In this document: positions 1 through 8,432 of the stretch, piece after piece
How the letters are laid out: each line of letters starts with the position of its first letter
Position numbering within the stretch: the first letter of the stretch is position 1
Assembly (NCBI RefSeq): GCF_000829055.1
Contig: NZ_AP012544.1
Location: 1,240,001 to 1,304,000, forward strand
Direction of reading: 5' to 3'
DNA from: Lacticaseibacillus casei DSM 20011 = JCM 1134 = ATCC 393
GTDB lineage: Bacteria; Bacillota; Bacilli; Lactobacillales; Lactobacillaceae
DNA length: 64,000 bases
The notes under the pieces: generated by a model
Seen by the model: the letters and a program-made list of their open reading frames with translations, nothing else
What the model was told of the DNA's origin: nothing
The model's database searches: none
Program-made: the position numbers and the translations under genes

Positions 1-1
1 T

Positions 2-1000
2 GAAGTTAAGCTTGGCGAATATAAAGGCGTTGAAGTGCCTAAGCAAGATGTTGAGGTATCTGACGACGATGTTAACGCTGAACTGGAAAAGCGTCGTGAA
101 CAACAAGCTGAACTGGTGGTCAAGGATGATAAAGCAGCCGAAAACGGTGACACGGTTGTCATTGACTATGTTGGCACTATCGATGGCAAAGAATTCGATG
201 GCGGCTCGTCCAAGAACTATAGCCTGAAATTAGGATCCAACTCCTTTATTCCTGGCTTTGAAGAACAGCTTGTCGGCCACAAATCCGGCGATGAAGTCAC
301 GGTAAAAGTGACCTTCCCGGATGACTACAAAGCCACCGATCTTGCTGGTAAAGCCGCAGAATTCAAAACAACGATTCATGAAGTCAAGGTTAAAGAATTG
401 CCAGAGCTTGATGATGACTTTGCCAAGGACCTCGATGAGGATGTTGACACCCTTGATGAATTGAAGCAAAAGATCAAGAAGGAACTGACTGATCAGCGTA
501 AGGAAGCTGCCAAGAATGCTGTGCAGGAAGCGGCAATCAAGAAAGCAACCGAGAATGCGACGATCGAAGAAGTGCCTAGTGCCATGATCGAACAAGAAGT
601 GCACAATCAGATGGATCAATATCTTGGCAATATGCAACGCCAAGGGATCGACCCGAAGATGTACTATCAACTAACCGGTACGACCGAAGCTGATTTGCAC
701 AAGCAGTTTGAGGCCGACGCCGAAACCCGTGTTCGTACTAACTTGGTTCTTGAAGCGATTGTAAAAGCTGAAGATATTCAGCCAACCGAGGATCAGGTTA
801 AGGAAGAGGTTAAGAATCTTGCCTCTGAATACAACATGGATGAAAAGGCTGTTCGTCAGGCTTTAAGCGAAGATATGCTGAAGCATGATATCGGTGTTAA
901 AGAAGCCATTGGTATCATTACGGATAACGCCAAAGAAGTTGAACCGGCCAAGGACGAAGAAGCTGACAAGGCTGATTCTGATAGTGAAACCGATAAATAG
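2..1000 (+). CDS. tig: Trigger factor, 3' part (5' end outside window)
   Basis: Ribosome-associated chaperone and peptidyl-prolyl isomerase that binds nascent chains at the exit tunnel. The frame is open from base 2, so the gene enters the window from the left. About 332 residues are present of a family that usually has around 430-450, so the N-terminal ribosome-binding domain is mostly missing. The visible part begins with the linker, then the FKBP-type PPIase domain ([20 protein letters not shown] and following, ending near FPDDY), then the long helical C-terminal chaperone domain and an acidic tail ending in DSDSETDK. It is followed by its own terminator and then clpX, the standard Bacillota order. 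Confidence 0.96.
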   Translation, partial: EVKLGEYKGVEVPKQDVEVSDDDVNAELEKRREQQAELVVKDDKAAENGDTVVIDYVGTIDGKEFDGGSSKNYSLKLGSNSFIPGFEEQLVGHKSGDEVTVKVTFPDDYKATDLAGKAAEFKTTIHEVKVKELPELDDDFAKDLDEDVDTLDELKQKIKKELTDQRKEAAKNAVQEAAIKKATENATIEEVPSAMIEQEVHNQMDQYLGNMQRQGIDPKMYYQLTGTTEADLHKQFEADAETRVRTNLVLEAIVKAEDIQPTEDQVKEEVKNLASEYNMDEKAVRQALSEDMLKHDIGVKEAIGIITDNAKEVEPAKDEEADKADSDSETDK

Positions 1001-1016
1001 GTGTCAATGTCGCGTC

Positions 1017-1044
1017 AAAGAGACGATCCTTGATCGTCTCTTTT
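1017..1044 (+). terminator. Rho-independent terminator after tig
   Basis: A 12-bp perfect stem (AAAGAGACGATC, loop CTT, then its complement) runs into a short T run 17 bases after the tig stop codon. Confidence 0.85.
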
Positions 1045-1125
1045 GTCGTCTTGAGGCACGTATCTAGCAAGCAGTTTTGTTGACAAAGCCTAACTGTGTC
1101 GTTGCTAGTCGGTACTTGACGGTTC

Positions 1126-1134
1126 TGGTAGAAT
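1126..1134 (+). promoter_or_regulatory. Candidate extended -10 promoter for clpX
   Basis: TGGTAGAAT fits an extended -10 (TGnTATAAT) and would start transcription near 1141, about 20 bases before the clpX start. There is no good -35 at 17 bp; a TTGACA at 1080-1085 is too far away. Tentative. Confidence 0.4.
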
Positions 1135-1161
1135 AAAGGTAACAAGAAAGGGTTGAATCAG

Positions 1162-2412
1162 ATGTTTGACAACGTTGAAACAACGGGTCCGGTTACTTGC
1201 TCTTTTTGCGGCAAGTCACAGGATCAAGTGAAGAAAATCGTTGCTGGCCCTGGGGTTTATATTTGTAATGAATGTATTGACCTCTGCAAAGAGATCATTG
1301 ACGAAGAATTTAAAGAAGAAGCCTATCAAAATCTGCTAGAAGTACCGAAGCCAATTGAGATCATGAAGACCCTTAACGACTATGTTATTGGTCAAGATGC
1401 CGCCAAGAAGGCGCTTTCGGTTGCCGTTTATAACCACTACAAGCGGGTTAATCAGATGCAGACGGCAACGAAAGACGATACCGAGCTCCAAAAGAGCAAC
1501 ATTGCGCTGATCGGGCCAACCGGTTCAGGGAAGACGTTCCTGGCACAGACACTTGCCAAGATTCTCAACGTGCCGTTTGCCATTGCGGATGCGACAACGT
1601 TGACCGAAGCCGGTTATGTCGGTGAAGATGTCGAGAACATTTTGCTTAAATTGTTGCAAAATGCCGATTATGACGTTGAGCGGGCGGAAAAAGGGATCGT
1701 CTACATTGACGAAATCGATAAGATCGCCAAAAAGGCCGAGAACGTTTCGATTACCCGGGATGTCTCAGGTGAAGGCGTTCAACAGGCACTTCTGAAGATT
1801 CTGGAAGGTACCATTGCCAATGTTCCGCCGCAGGGTGGCCGTAAGCATCCCCAGCAGGAATTCATTCAAATCGATACGACCAACATCCTCTTTATCGTTG
1901 GTGGTGCTTTTGACGGTATTGAAAGTATCGTGAAGAATCGAATCGGCGAGAAGACCATCGGCTTTGGCACGGACTCCAACAATCAAGTTGATCCGGATAA
2001 ATCCTTGATGCAGCAGATTATTCCAGAAGACTTGATGCAGTTTGGGATTATTCCTGAATTCATTGGCCGTATCCCGATTCTGGCAGCTTTGGAGAAACTT
2101 AACGAGAATGACTTGGTTCGCATTTTGACAGAACCTAAGAATGCACTGGTTAAGCAGTATCAAAAATTGTTGAGTCTGGATGATACCGATCTGGAATTCA
2201 CACCTAACGCGTTGAAGGCCATTGCTCATCAGGCAATTGTCCGTGACACTGGGGCGCGTGGATTGCGGTCGATCATGGAAGCCATTATGCAAGACACCAT
2301 GTTTGATCTGCCAAGCCGCAGCGATGTGGACAAGGTGGTTGTTACCAAGGCAGCCGTCGAAGGCAAAGCTAAGCCACAATTGGTTTTAACCAAGGGCCGC
2401 GAAGCATCCTAA
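1162..2412 (+). CDS. clpX: ATP-dependent Clp protease ATP-binding subunit ClpX
   Basis: Hexameric AAA+ unfoldase that feeds substrates to ClpP. It has 416 residues, normal for ClpX. The N-terminal C4 zinc-binding domain shows CSFC near residue 13 and CNEC near residue 35. Walker A is GPTGSGKT, the pore loop is GYVG, Walker B ends IDEIDK, and the GGRKH loop typical of ClpX follows. I chose ATG 1162 because AAGAAAGGG at 1144-1152 is well spaced for it; an in-frame TTG at 1153 touches that ribosome site. It lies directly downstream of tig and upstream of engB, but lonA/lonB, found here in Bacillus, are absent. Confidence 0.97.
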   Translation: MFDNVETTGPVTCSFCGKSQDQVKKIVAGPGVYICNECIDLCKEIIDEEFKEEAYQNLLEVPKPIEIMKTLNDYVIGQDAAKKALSVAVYNHYKRVNQMQTATKDDTELQKSNIALIGPTGSGKTFLAQTLAKILNVPFAIADATTLTEAGYVGEDVENILLKLLQNADYDVERAEKGIVYIDEIDKIAKKAENVSITRDVSGEGVQQALLKILEGTIANVPPQGGRKHPQQEFIQIDTTNILFIVGGAFDGIESIVKNRIGEKTIGFGTDSNNQVDPDKSLMQQIIPEDLMQFGIIPEFIGRIPILAALEKLNENDLVRILTEPKNALVKQYQKLLSLDDTDLEFTPNALKAIAHQAIVRDTGARGLRSIMEAIMQDTMFDLPSRSDVDKVVVTKAAVEGKAKPQLVLTKGREAS

Positions 2413-2430
2413 TAATAGATAGGCATGAGG

Positions 2431-2464
2431 AAGCATCAGGTGCAACAGCCTGGTGCTTTTTTGC
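2431..2464 (+). terminator. Rho-independent terminator after clpX
   Basis: Stem AAGCATCAGG / CCTGGTGCTT (one G-T pair) with an 8-base loop, then a T run, 18 bases past the clpX stop. Confidence 0.85.
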
Positions 2465-2611
2465 GTTTGTAGCGCATTACTTAGTGGCACGCCTGCTTAT
2501 CTTTATCCTGCCGATCGGTGAGGCGAGTGCCTGCAAAGTATGCTAAACTATTGAAGGCAACGGCGTACTTGCGTCGATTAAAGTGATAACAAGAAAAGGA
2601 GGCCATTCAAG

Positions 2612-3214
2612 ATGGACGTCCATGATGTCAAACTGACAATCAGTGCAGTGGCAGCTGCGCAATATCCTAAAGATGGTCGTCCGGAGATTGCCTTTCTCGG
2701 ACGGAGCAATGTTGGAAAGTCTTCACTCATTAATAAACTGATCAAGCGCAAAGCCATGGCGCGAACTTCTAGCGTGCCTGGGAAAACCCAGACGCTTAAT
2801 TTTTATGACCTTGATAGTCGGCTGTTTTTTGTTGACGTTCCTGGCTATGGCTATGCTAAGGTCAGTAAAGCGGCACGGGCGAAGTTTGCCGCGATGATCG
2901 AGACGTACCTGACAACACGGCAGCCGCTGCATGGTGCCGTGTTGCTAGTGGATAGCCGGCATGATCCGACAGCCGACGACATCAGCATGTATCAATACTT
3001 AAAGTACTATCAAATTAAAACACTGGTTGTGGCGACCAAAATCGATAAAACGCCTAAAAGCAAACGGCTGCATGTGGTTAAGCAAATTACCAAACGCATG
3101 GACTTGAACCAAACGGATGTGGTAATTCCGTTTTCGGCCGTGACAGGTGAAGGTTATGATGCCATTTGGTCGTGGTTGGAGCAGACAGCGGGTGTGGAGG
3201 GAAGTTTGAAATGA
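2612..3214 (+). CDS. engB: Ribosome biogenesis GTP-binding protein EngB/YsxC
   Basis: TrmE-Era-EngA-EngB family GTPase needed for late assembly of the 50S ribosomal subunit; cytoplasmic. At 200 residues it has the usual length. G1 is GRSNVGKSS near residues 30-38, the switch I region holds TSSVPGKTQ, G3 is DVPGYGYAK and G4 is TKID near residue 145. The start is supported by AAGGAGG a few bases upstream. Its TGA stop overlaps the ATG of the next gene (ATGA), so the two are probably translationally coupled. Confidence 0.97.
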   Translation: MDVHDVKLTISAVAAAQYPKDGRPEIAFLGRSNVGKSSLINKLIKRKAMARTSSVPGKTQTLNFYDLDSRLFFVDVPGYGYAKVSKAARAKFAAMIETYLTTRQPLHGAVLLVDSRHDPTADDISMYQYLKYYQIKTLVVATKIDKTPKSKRLHVVKQITKRMDLNQTDVVIPFSAVTGEGYDAIWSWLEQTAGVEGSLK

Positions 3215-3501
3215 ATTTTAATGAGTATCAACAAAAAGCCAATCGCACATTGGCTGGGAACGAACATGTTTTGACTAATTTGTCTTTAGGCTTGGCAAGT
3301 GAAAGCGGCGAAGCCATTGACTTGATTAAAAAGTATACTTTCCAAGGTCAGGATCTGGACAAAGAAGAGCTGAAACATGAATTAGGCGATGTGCTGTGGT
3401 ACCTTTCACAGATTGCTTTATGGGCAGATATTGAGTTTGATGATGTCGCGAACGACAATATTAAGACGTTGGCAAAGCGGTATCCGCAATCAAAGAAGTA
3501 A
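3211..3501 (+). CDS. MazG-like nucleotide pyrophosphohydrolase family protein
   Basis: A 96-residue all-alpha NTP pyrophosphohydrolase of the MazG-like type, expected to hydrolyse (possibly non-canonical) nucleoside triphosphates to monophosphate and pyrophosphate. The metal-binding pattern is visible: an ESGE motif near residue 29, then KEELKHELGDVLWYL (an ExxxE...ExxD arrangement) near residues 46-60. The start ATG overlaps the engB stop codon; this fits the family length better than the longer in-frame extension inside engB. The true substrate cannot be read from the sequence. Confidence 0.85.
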   Translation: MNFNEYQQKANRTLAGNEHVLTNLSLGLASESGEAIDLIKKYTFQGQDLDKEELKHELGDVLWYLSQIALWADIEFDDVANDNIKTLAKRYPQSKK

Positions 3502-3569
3502 TCGCCAATTAAAACTTCAGCTAGGTGCAACTGCGGATAACTTACGTCGTTGCACCAAACATGGATATA

Positions 3570-3613
3570 AAAAAGATTCAGGCGTCGAGGAGCAACGCTT
3601 GAATCTTTTTTGG
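3570..3613 (+). terminator. Strong terminator after the MazG-like gene
   Basis: A 16-bp stem (AAAAAGATTCAGGCGT with ACGCTTGAATCTTTTT, one G-T pair) and T run. The A-rich left side means it could also terminate transcripts from the minus strand, where a micro-gene ends at 3652. Confidence 0.88.
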
Positions 3614-3651
3614 TGTTCGCTTTTTTTAATGCATCGTACTGAAAGACAAAG

Positions 3652-3813
3652 TTAATCTTTTGCTTTTTTGTCGTCGGTTTTATGCGCTTTTTTAGCCAGT
3701 TTCTCTTGATGTTTCGGATCCGGCCCGGTTGCCTGTTCCTTATCGCCAGGCAAACTTGCGAATTTATCGAACATGTCGTTCAGGTTGGTTTGAGTGTTGA
3801 TCTTAAGTGCCAT
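3652..3813 (-). CDS. Micro-protein of 53 residues, possibly SPJ_0845-like family
   Basis: This short reading frame on the minus strand begins MALKINTQTNLNDMFDKF and ends in a lysine-rich, strongly charged tail (KKAHKTDDKKAKD). It is preceded by AAAGGGGTGG, a good ribosome site about 5 bases before the ATG. Its composition is protein-like: an amphipathic N-terminal helix, then a Pro/Gly turn (SLPGDKE, GPDPKHQ), then a basic tail. It resembles from memory a small uncharacterised family of Lactobacillales annotated SPJ_0845; I am not certain of that. No membrane segment and no function can be assigned. It lies convergent to the engB-MazG pair. Confidence 0.6.
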   Translation of the reverse strand: MALKINTQTNLNDMFDKFASLPGDKEQATGPDPKHQEKLAKKAHKTDDKKAKD

Positions 3814-3867
3814 GCACGCCACCCCTTTCCTTGGTGAAAGTATAGCATCAACAATCCGAAGCGTCTA

Positions 3868-4005
3868 GGCTCCTGCGCCGGTGAACGCGTTTTTGCGCAA
3901 GAAAGTCACAGACCGACCGGGCTTGGCCATTGCGACCAAGGTCCTTACACGCAGACTTCCGCGCCAGAGAACGCATTTAAAAGAAGAGACGTGCCTTGGC
4001 GCAGG
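3868..4005. repeat. Dispersed intergenic repeat, copy A
   Basis: One of four related intergenic copies in the window (others at 21.2, 46.2 and 55.9 kb). It contains a GGTGAACGCGTT-type block at 3880-3891 and a core, GCCATTGCGACCAAGGTCC, followed by TTACACGCAG. The stretch ATTGCGACCAAGGTCCTTA at 3929-3947 recurs exactly at 56009-56027. It carries no coding signal and lies between the micro-gene and the transporter promoter. The edges are approximate. Confidence 0.65.
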
Positions 4006-4086
4006 TAGTTGAAAGTCGCCACCCTGTCAGTCAAGGATGCCAATATCTATCAAGTAAATTGCTGAAAATCAAATTATGAATATTAG

Positions 4087-4115
4087 TTGCATAAAAATGA
4101 ATTTTAGCGTATAGT
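4087..4115 (+). promoter_or_regulatory. Promoter of the amino acid ABC transporter operon
   Basis: TTGCAT at 4087-4092, a 17-bp spacer and TATAGT at 4110-4115. Transcription would start about 20 bases before the start codon, leaving a short leader that contains AAGGAGG. Confidence 0.7.
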
Positions 4116-4141
4116 ACGTTCTTGTAATCAAGGAGGGTATT

Positions 4142-5599
4142 ATGAATCATTTGAAACGCTGGTTAGTCGCTTTGTTCGCAGTTTTTGCCGCAGTTGTGAC
4201 CTTAAATATGCAAACTGTTCACGCTGATGACAGTTTGGCAAAGATTCAACAAAAGGGCACAATTGTCATGGGGACAAGCCCCGATTATGCACCTTATGAG
4301 TTTTTGGTGAATAAACATGGTAAGAATCAGGTTGTCGGCATGGATGTCGAGGTTGCCCGTAAAATTGCGAAAGATCTTGGCGTCAAGCTGGTGATTAAGC
4401 AGATGAATTTTAGTTCATTGCTGGTCGCCTTGCAGTCGGGCAAGGTTGATATGGTGCTTGCCGCAATGTCGCCAACCAATGCCCGCCGCAAATCAATTGA
4501 CTTTTCCAACACGTATTATAAATCGGGCCAGGATATTATCATCAACAAAACCGATGCCAAGATTTATAAGGACCACAAAAGCTTCGCCAATAAAAAAGTC
4601 GGGGTCCAAAACGGAAGTCTTCAAGAAACCTTAGCTAAAAGCCAGATGAAATCAAGCACGACGCTGGGATTGACGAAGGTGACCGATTTAATCTTGGCGT
4701 TGAAGACGCATAAAGTGGCCGGCGTTGTGGCTGAGGGGGCGGTTGCTCAGGCGTATACGTCCAATGACGATTCACTTGTCGAAATCCCCGGACATTTTAA
4801 TCTCTCCAGCGACACGATGGGGACGGCGATTGGGTTTGCCAAAGGATCCGATTCACTGGTGGCAGCGGCTAATAAGAGTCTGGCGGAGATCAAACAGAAA
4901 AAGCTGATTCCACAATATCTTAAAACCGCTGGCAGTTACATGAAGATGAATACCGAAGATACGAGTATGCTGCACTACTGGACTTATTTCCTTAAAGGGG
5001 TTGAGTACACCTTACTCATCAGTGCCATTGGGGCGTTCTTCGGGGTCTTGCTTGGTACGATTTTTGCCTTATTGCGGTTGAGCAAACACCGCCTGCCACA
5101 TCTCATCGGGGTTGCTTACATCGAATTTGTTCGAGGCACGCCGTTGATGATTCAGGTCATGTTTGTCTACTTCGGGATCGGGATTTTTATCGACATTCCG
5201 GCACTGGTCGCCGGACTTATCGCGGTATCGCTTAATTCCGCTGCGTATGTGGCGGAGATTATCCGAAGCGGGATCGATAGCATTCCGGTCGGGCAAACCG
5301 AAGCAGCACGTTCGCTTGGGCTATCCGAACGGCAAACGATGACGAGCGTTGTTTTACCGCAAGCCATCAAGAATATCTGGCCGGCGTTGGGGAATGAATT
5401 TATCTCGCTGATTAAGGAAAGCTCCATTGTCTCCATCATTGGGGTCACGGACCTGATTTATCAGCTGACAGTGGTTCAAACCGCGACGTACAAAGGGGTT
5501 CAACCAATTCTGGTTGCCATGGTCCTTTACTTTGTCCTGACATTCGGGCTGTCCAAGCTCCTGAGTCATTTTGAAAGGAAGATGAATCATGCAGCATAA
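4142..5599 (+). CDS. Amino acid ABC transporter, fused substrate-binding protein and permease
   Basis: Single polypeptide of 485 residues that both captures and translocates a polar amino acid, of the GlnP type common in lactic acid bacteria. Residues 1-28 form a signal sequence ending VHADD. Residues about 30-265 are a periplasmic-binding-protein type 3 domain ([12 protein letters not shown], later [18 protein letters not shown]). Residues about 280-480 are a HisM/GlnP-type permease with several membrane helices; its EAA loop for contact with the ATPase is [13 protein letters not shown] near residue 385. The binding domain is therefore tethered outside the membrane. Glutamine or glutamate is the likeliest substrate, but it cannot be fixed from sequence. 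The stop overlaps the ATPase gene by 11 bases. Confidence 0.92.
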   Translation: MNHLKRWLVALFAVFAAVVTLNMQTVHADDSLAKIQQKGTIVMGTSPDYAPYEFLVNKHGKNQVVGMDVEVARKIAKDLGVKLVIKQMNFSSLLVALQSGKVDMVLAAMSPTNARRKSIDFSNTYYKSGQDIIINKTDAKIYKDHKSFANKKVGVQNGSLQETLAKSQMKSSTTLGLTKVTDLILALKTHKVAGVVAEGAVAQAYTSNDDSLVEIPGHFNLSSDTMGTAIGFAKGSDSLVAAANKSLAEIKQKKLIPQYLKTAGSYMKMNTEDTSMLHYWTYFLKGVEYTLLISAIGAFFGVLLGTIFALLRLSKHRLPHLIGVAYIEFVRGTPLMIQVMFVYFGIGIFIDIPALVAGLIAVSLNSAAYVAEIIRSGIDSIPVGQTEAARSLGLSERQTMTSVVLPQAIKNIWPALGNEFISLIKESSIVSIIGVTDLIYQLTVVQTATYKGVQPILVAMVLYFVLTFGLSKLLSHFERKMNHAA

Positions 5600-6335
5600 A
5601 CCTTTAATTCAAATCAACCACCTGACCAAGAAGTTTGGTGACAATGTGGTTTTGAATGACATTAGCGAAACGATCAATCAAGGTGACGTAATTGTTGTGA
5701 TCGGCGCATCCGGCGGCGGGAAAAGTACCTTTTTGCGTAGCCTGAATCTGCTTAATCGGCCGACACAAGGCGAGATCCTGTTTGAAGGCACCAATTTGGT
5801 TGATCTCAGCGAAAAGCAGCTTGACAACGTCCGAGAAAAAATGGGCATGGTGTTCCAAAGCTTCAACCTTTTCCCGAATATGACGGTTTTGGAAAATATC
5901 AAGCTGGCGCCGTTAAAAGTCAAAACCGTGACGGATGAAGAAGCAACCAAAACGGCCAAGGAACTTCTGGAACAGGTTGGCTTGGGTGAAAAGGCCGATG
6001 CTTACCCAGCCAGTCTTTCCGGTGGCCAACAGCAGCGGGTGGCCATTGCCCGGGCGCTGGCGATGCATCCGGATGTCATGCTATTCGACGAACCGACCAG
6101 TGCATTGGATCCCGAAATGGTCGGGGAGGTGCTCAAGGTTATGCAGGATCTTGCCAAAACCGGCATGACGATGGTGGTGGTGACCCATGAAATGGGCTTT
6201 GCCCGCAGCGTGGCTGACCAAGTATGGTTCATGGACGGCGGCAAAATTCTTGAAAAAGGCACACCTGAAGAACTGTTCGAACACCCCAAGGAAGCGCGGA
6301 CGCAGGATTTCCTGTCCAAGATTTTGGCACAATAA
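5589..6335 (+). CDS. glnQ: Amino acid ABC transporter ATP-binding protein (GlnQ type)
   Basis: Cytoplasmic ATPase that drives the fused binding protein/permease encoded immediately upstream. It has 248 residues with Walker A GASGGGKS near residue 39, the Q loop in [17 protein letters not shown], the signature LSGGQQQR, Walker [14 protein letters not shown] and the H-loop histidine in [10 protein letters not shown]. All catalytic motifs are intact. The 11-base overlap with the permease gene implies coupled translation and a fixed stoichiometry. The family is polar amino acid uptake; glutamine specificity is inferred. Confidence 0.93.
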   Translation: MQHKPLIQINHLTKKFGDNVVLNDISETINQGDVIVVIGASGGGKSTFLRSLNLLNRPTQGEILFEGTNLVDLSEKQLDNVREKMGMVFQSFNLFPNMTVLENIKLAPLKVKTVTDEEATKTAKELLEQVGLGEKADAYPASLSGGQQQRVAIARALAMHPDVMLFDEPTSALDPEMVGEVLKVMQDLAKTGMTMVVVTHEMGFARSVADQVWFMDGGKILEKGTPEELFEHPKEARTQDFLSKILAQ

Positions 6336-6349
6336 GTTTTTATCTCATG

Positions 6350-6384
6350 ACCTTATCCGGCATTTTCTGGGTAAGGTTTTTCTT
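6350..6384 (+). terminator. Terminator after the ABC transporter operon
   Basis: Stem ACCTTATCC / GGGTAAGGT (one G-T pair), 10-base loop, followed by a T-rich tail. Confidence 0.75.
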
Positions 6385-6513
6385 TGGGTGGACGTAAGGT
6401 GCGCTAGCAAATAGCTTCACATTCGCGGCTGTACGTGGCAAGTGCGTCGCTTGCAATCTAATTTTAGAATCTTTATAATGTTAAGCGAACATTTGTTTTA
6501 TAAGGAGATTACG

Positions 6514-8322
6514 ATGGCATCAGCACACATTGAGCATAAATTATCGTTGCTGCCGGATCTGCCCGGCAGTTACCAGATGAAAGATATTAACGGGAAGATT
6601 ATTTATGTCGGTAAGGCCAAAAATCTAAAGAATCGCGTTCGCTCTTACTTCAAGAGCTCACATGATGGCAAAGTAGCAGCGATGGTGGCACAGGTGGCTG
6701 ATTTTGACTATATTGTGACCTCGACGAATAAAGAAGCGTTTTTGCTTGAAATCACGTTGATTCAAAAGTACCAGCCGTATTACAACATCAAGCTCAAAAA
6801 GGGGACTGGCTATCCTTACATCAAGATTACTCACGAGCGCGATCCAAAAATTGAAATCACCGGCACGATTCGCAAAGATGGCGGCTACTACTTCGGTCCG
6901 TATCCCAATGTTTATGCGGCGCAGGAAACGATGCACTTTATTCAAAAAGTGTACCCATTACGTCGGTGCAATGGGTATCAAGGACGGCCGTGTCTGTATT
7001 ATCACATGGGTCAGTGTCTGGGCGCATGTTTTCGCACTGTACCGGAAAAAGAATATGCCGACCAGATTGCTCGGATCAAACGTTTCCTGAATGGTAACGT
7101 CAGCAAAGCCAAGGCCAGTCTGACGGCAAAAATGGAGCGGGCAGCCAAAAATCTGCAGTTCGAACGGGCGGCGGAGATTCGTGACCAGTTGTATTACATT
7201 GAACAGACCGTTGAAAAGCAAAAGATTATTTCGAATGACAATACCACGCGTGATTTGTTTAATTTCTATATGGACAAAGGCTGGATCAGCATCCAGGTCT
7301 TCTTCATTCGTCAGGCGCGGTTAATGAAGCGCGAATCGCGGCTTTTTCCGGTTGTCAACACGGCAAAAGAAGAGTTCGAATCCTTCATTTTGCAGTTTTA
7401 TAGTCGCAAAAATAATGTCAAACCACATGAAGTTTTGGTGCCGGCAGGGTTGGATAATAAAGTGCTTGCTGACATCCTAGGTGTTCCGGTGCGTACCTCG
7501 CAACGAGGCGAGAAACGCGATCTGATGGCATTAGCCGCGAAGAACAGCCAAATCAAACTCGAAGATAAGTTTCGTTTGATGGAATTGGATAATCGCACAA
7601 CAATCGGGGCTATGAAGGAATTGATGGCGGCGTTAAAGTTACCAATGGGCCATGTGGTTGAAGCTTTTGACCACAGTCATATTCAAGGTGCCGATCCGGT
7701 TTCTGCAATGGTTCAATTTGTTGACGGACAGCCAGTCAAGAACAACTATCGCAAATATAAGTTGGATGCTGACAAAACTCATAATGGTGCGGACGAAGCG
7801 GCGAATACGCGTGAGGTCATCCGGCGGCGATATACCCGGTTGTTAAAGGAACATGCGGCACTGCCAGATTTGATTTTGATGGATGGCGGCGAAATTGAAA
7901 TGAATGCCGCCAAGGACGTTTTGGAAAATGAATTGAACCTCGATATTCCAGTTGCAGGGATGGTTAAGAATAACAAGCATAAGACGGCAGCGCTTCTGTT
8001 TGGCAATGCTGATCAAATGATTAATTTGGATCCGAAGTCACAGGGCTTTTATTTACTGGAACGCATCCAGGATGAGGTCCACAGGTTTGCAATTTCATTT
8101 CACCGTCAGTTGCATGCCAAGAACTCACTGGCATCGCGTTTGGAAGGCATCAAGGGTGTCGGTCCCAAGACCCGCCTGAAGTTGTTGCGTAAGTTTAAAA
8201 CAATCACCAAAATCAAAGAAGCGCCGATCGAAGACATTCAGGAGCTTGGGATTTCCAAACGCGTGGCGCAGGCGTTGAAACTTTCGCTAACGGCTGATCC
8301 AACGCCAGCGCGTCGGGTTTAA
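6514..8322 (+). CDS. uvrC: Excinuclease ABC subunit UvrC
   Basis: Dual-incision nuclease of nucleotide excision repair, acting with UvrA and UvrB. It has 602 residues. An N-terminal GIY-YIG nuclease domain begins LPGSYQMKDINGKIIYVGKAK; a UVR domain near residue 200 (FERAAEIRDQLYYIEQ) contacts UvrB; the RNase H-like C-terminal nuclease domain has EAFDHSHIQGADPVSAMVQF and LILMDGGEIEMN; a helix-hairpin-helix (IKGVGPKTRLKLLRKF) closes the protein. ATG 6514 has AAGGAG at proper distance; an upstream in-frame extension has no ribosome site. Confidence 0.96.
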   Translation: MASAHIEHKLSLLPDLPGSYQMKDINGKIIYVGKAKNLKNRVRSYFKSSHDGKVAAMVAQVADFDYIVTSTNKEAFLLEITLIQKYQPYYNIKLKKGTGYPYIKITHERDPKIEITGTIRKDGGYYFGPYPNVYAAQETMHFIQKVYPLRRCNGYQGRPCLYYHMGQCLGACFRTVPEKEYADQIARIKRFLNGNVSKAKASLTAKMERAAKNLQFERAAEIRDQLYYIEQTVEKQKIISNDNTTRDLFNFYMDKGWISIQVFFIRQARLMKRESRLFPVVNTAKEEFESFILQFYSRKNNVKPHEVLVPAGLDNKVLADILGVPVRTSQRGEKRDLMALAAKNSQIKLEDKFRLMELDNRTTIGAMKELMAALKLPMGHVVEAFDHSHIQGADPVSAMVQFVDGQPVKNNYRKYKLDADKTHNGADEAANTREVIRRRYTRLLKEHAALPDLILMDGGEIEMNAAKDVLENELNLDIPVAGMVKNNKHKTAALLFGNADQMINLDPKSQGFYLLERIQDEVHRFAISFHRQLHAKNSLASRLEGIKGVGPKTRLKLLRKFKTITKIKEAPIEDIQELGISKRVAQALKLSLTADPTPARRV

Positions 8323-8345
8323 GTCTTACTCAGAAAAATTGGATA

Positions 8346-8387
8346 CAAAAAAATCGCAGCGATTTGTTTGTCGCTGCGATTTTTTAT
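8346..8387. terminator. Bidirectional terminator between uvrC and fruA
   Basis: A 15-bp perfect stem (AAAAAATCGCAGCGA with its complement, 8-base loop) has A on the left and T on the right, so it can end both the rightward uvrC transcript and the leftward fru operon. Confidence 0.9.
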
Positions 8388-8432
8388 TTGAGCATCAATT
8401 AATGGTACAGGTTGAACCTGCGCTAAAACGAA

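Noticed and set aside
1765..2379. Minus-strand open frame of 204 codons
   Set aside because: Shadow of clpX.
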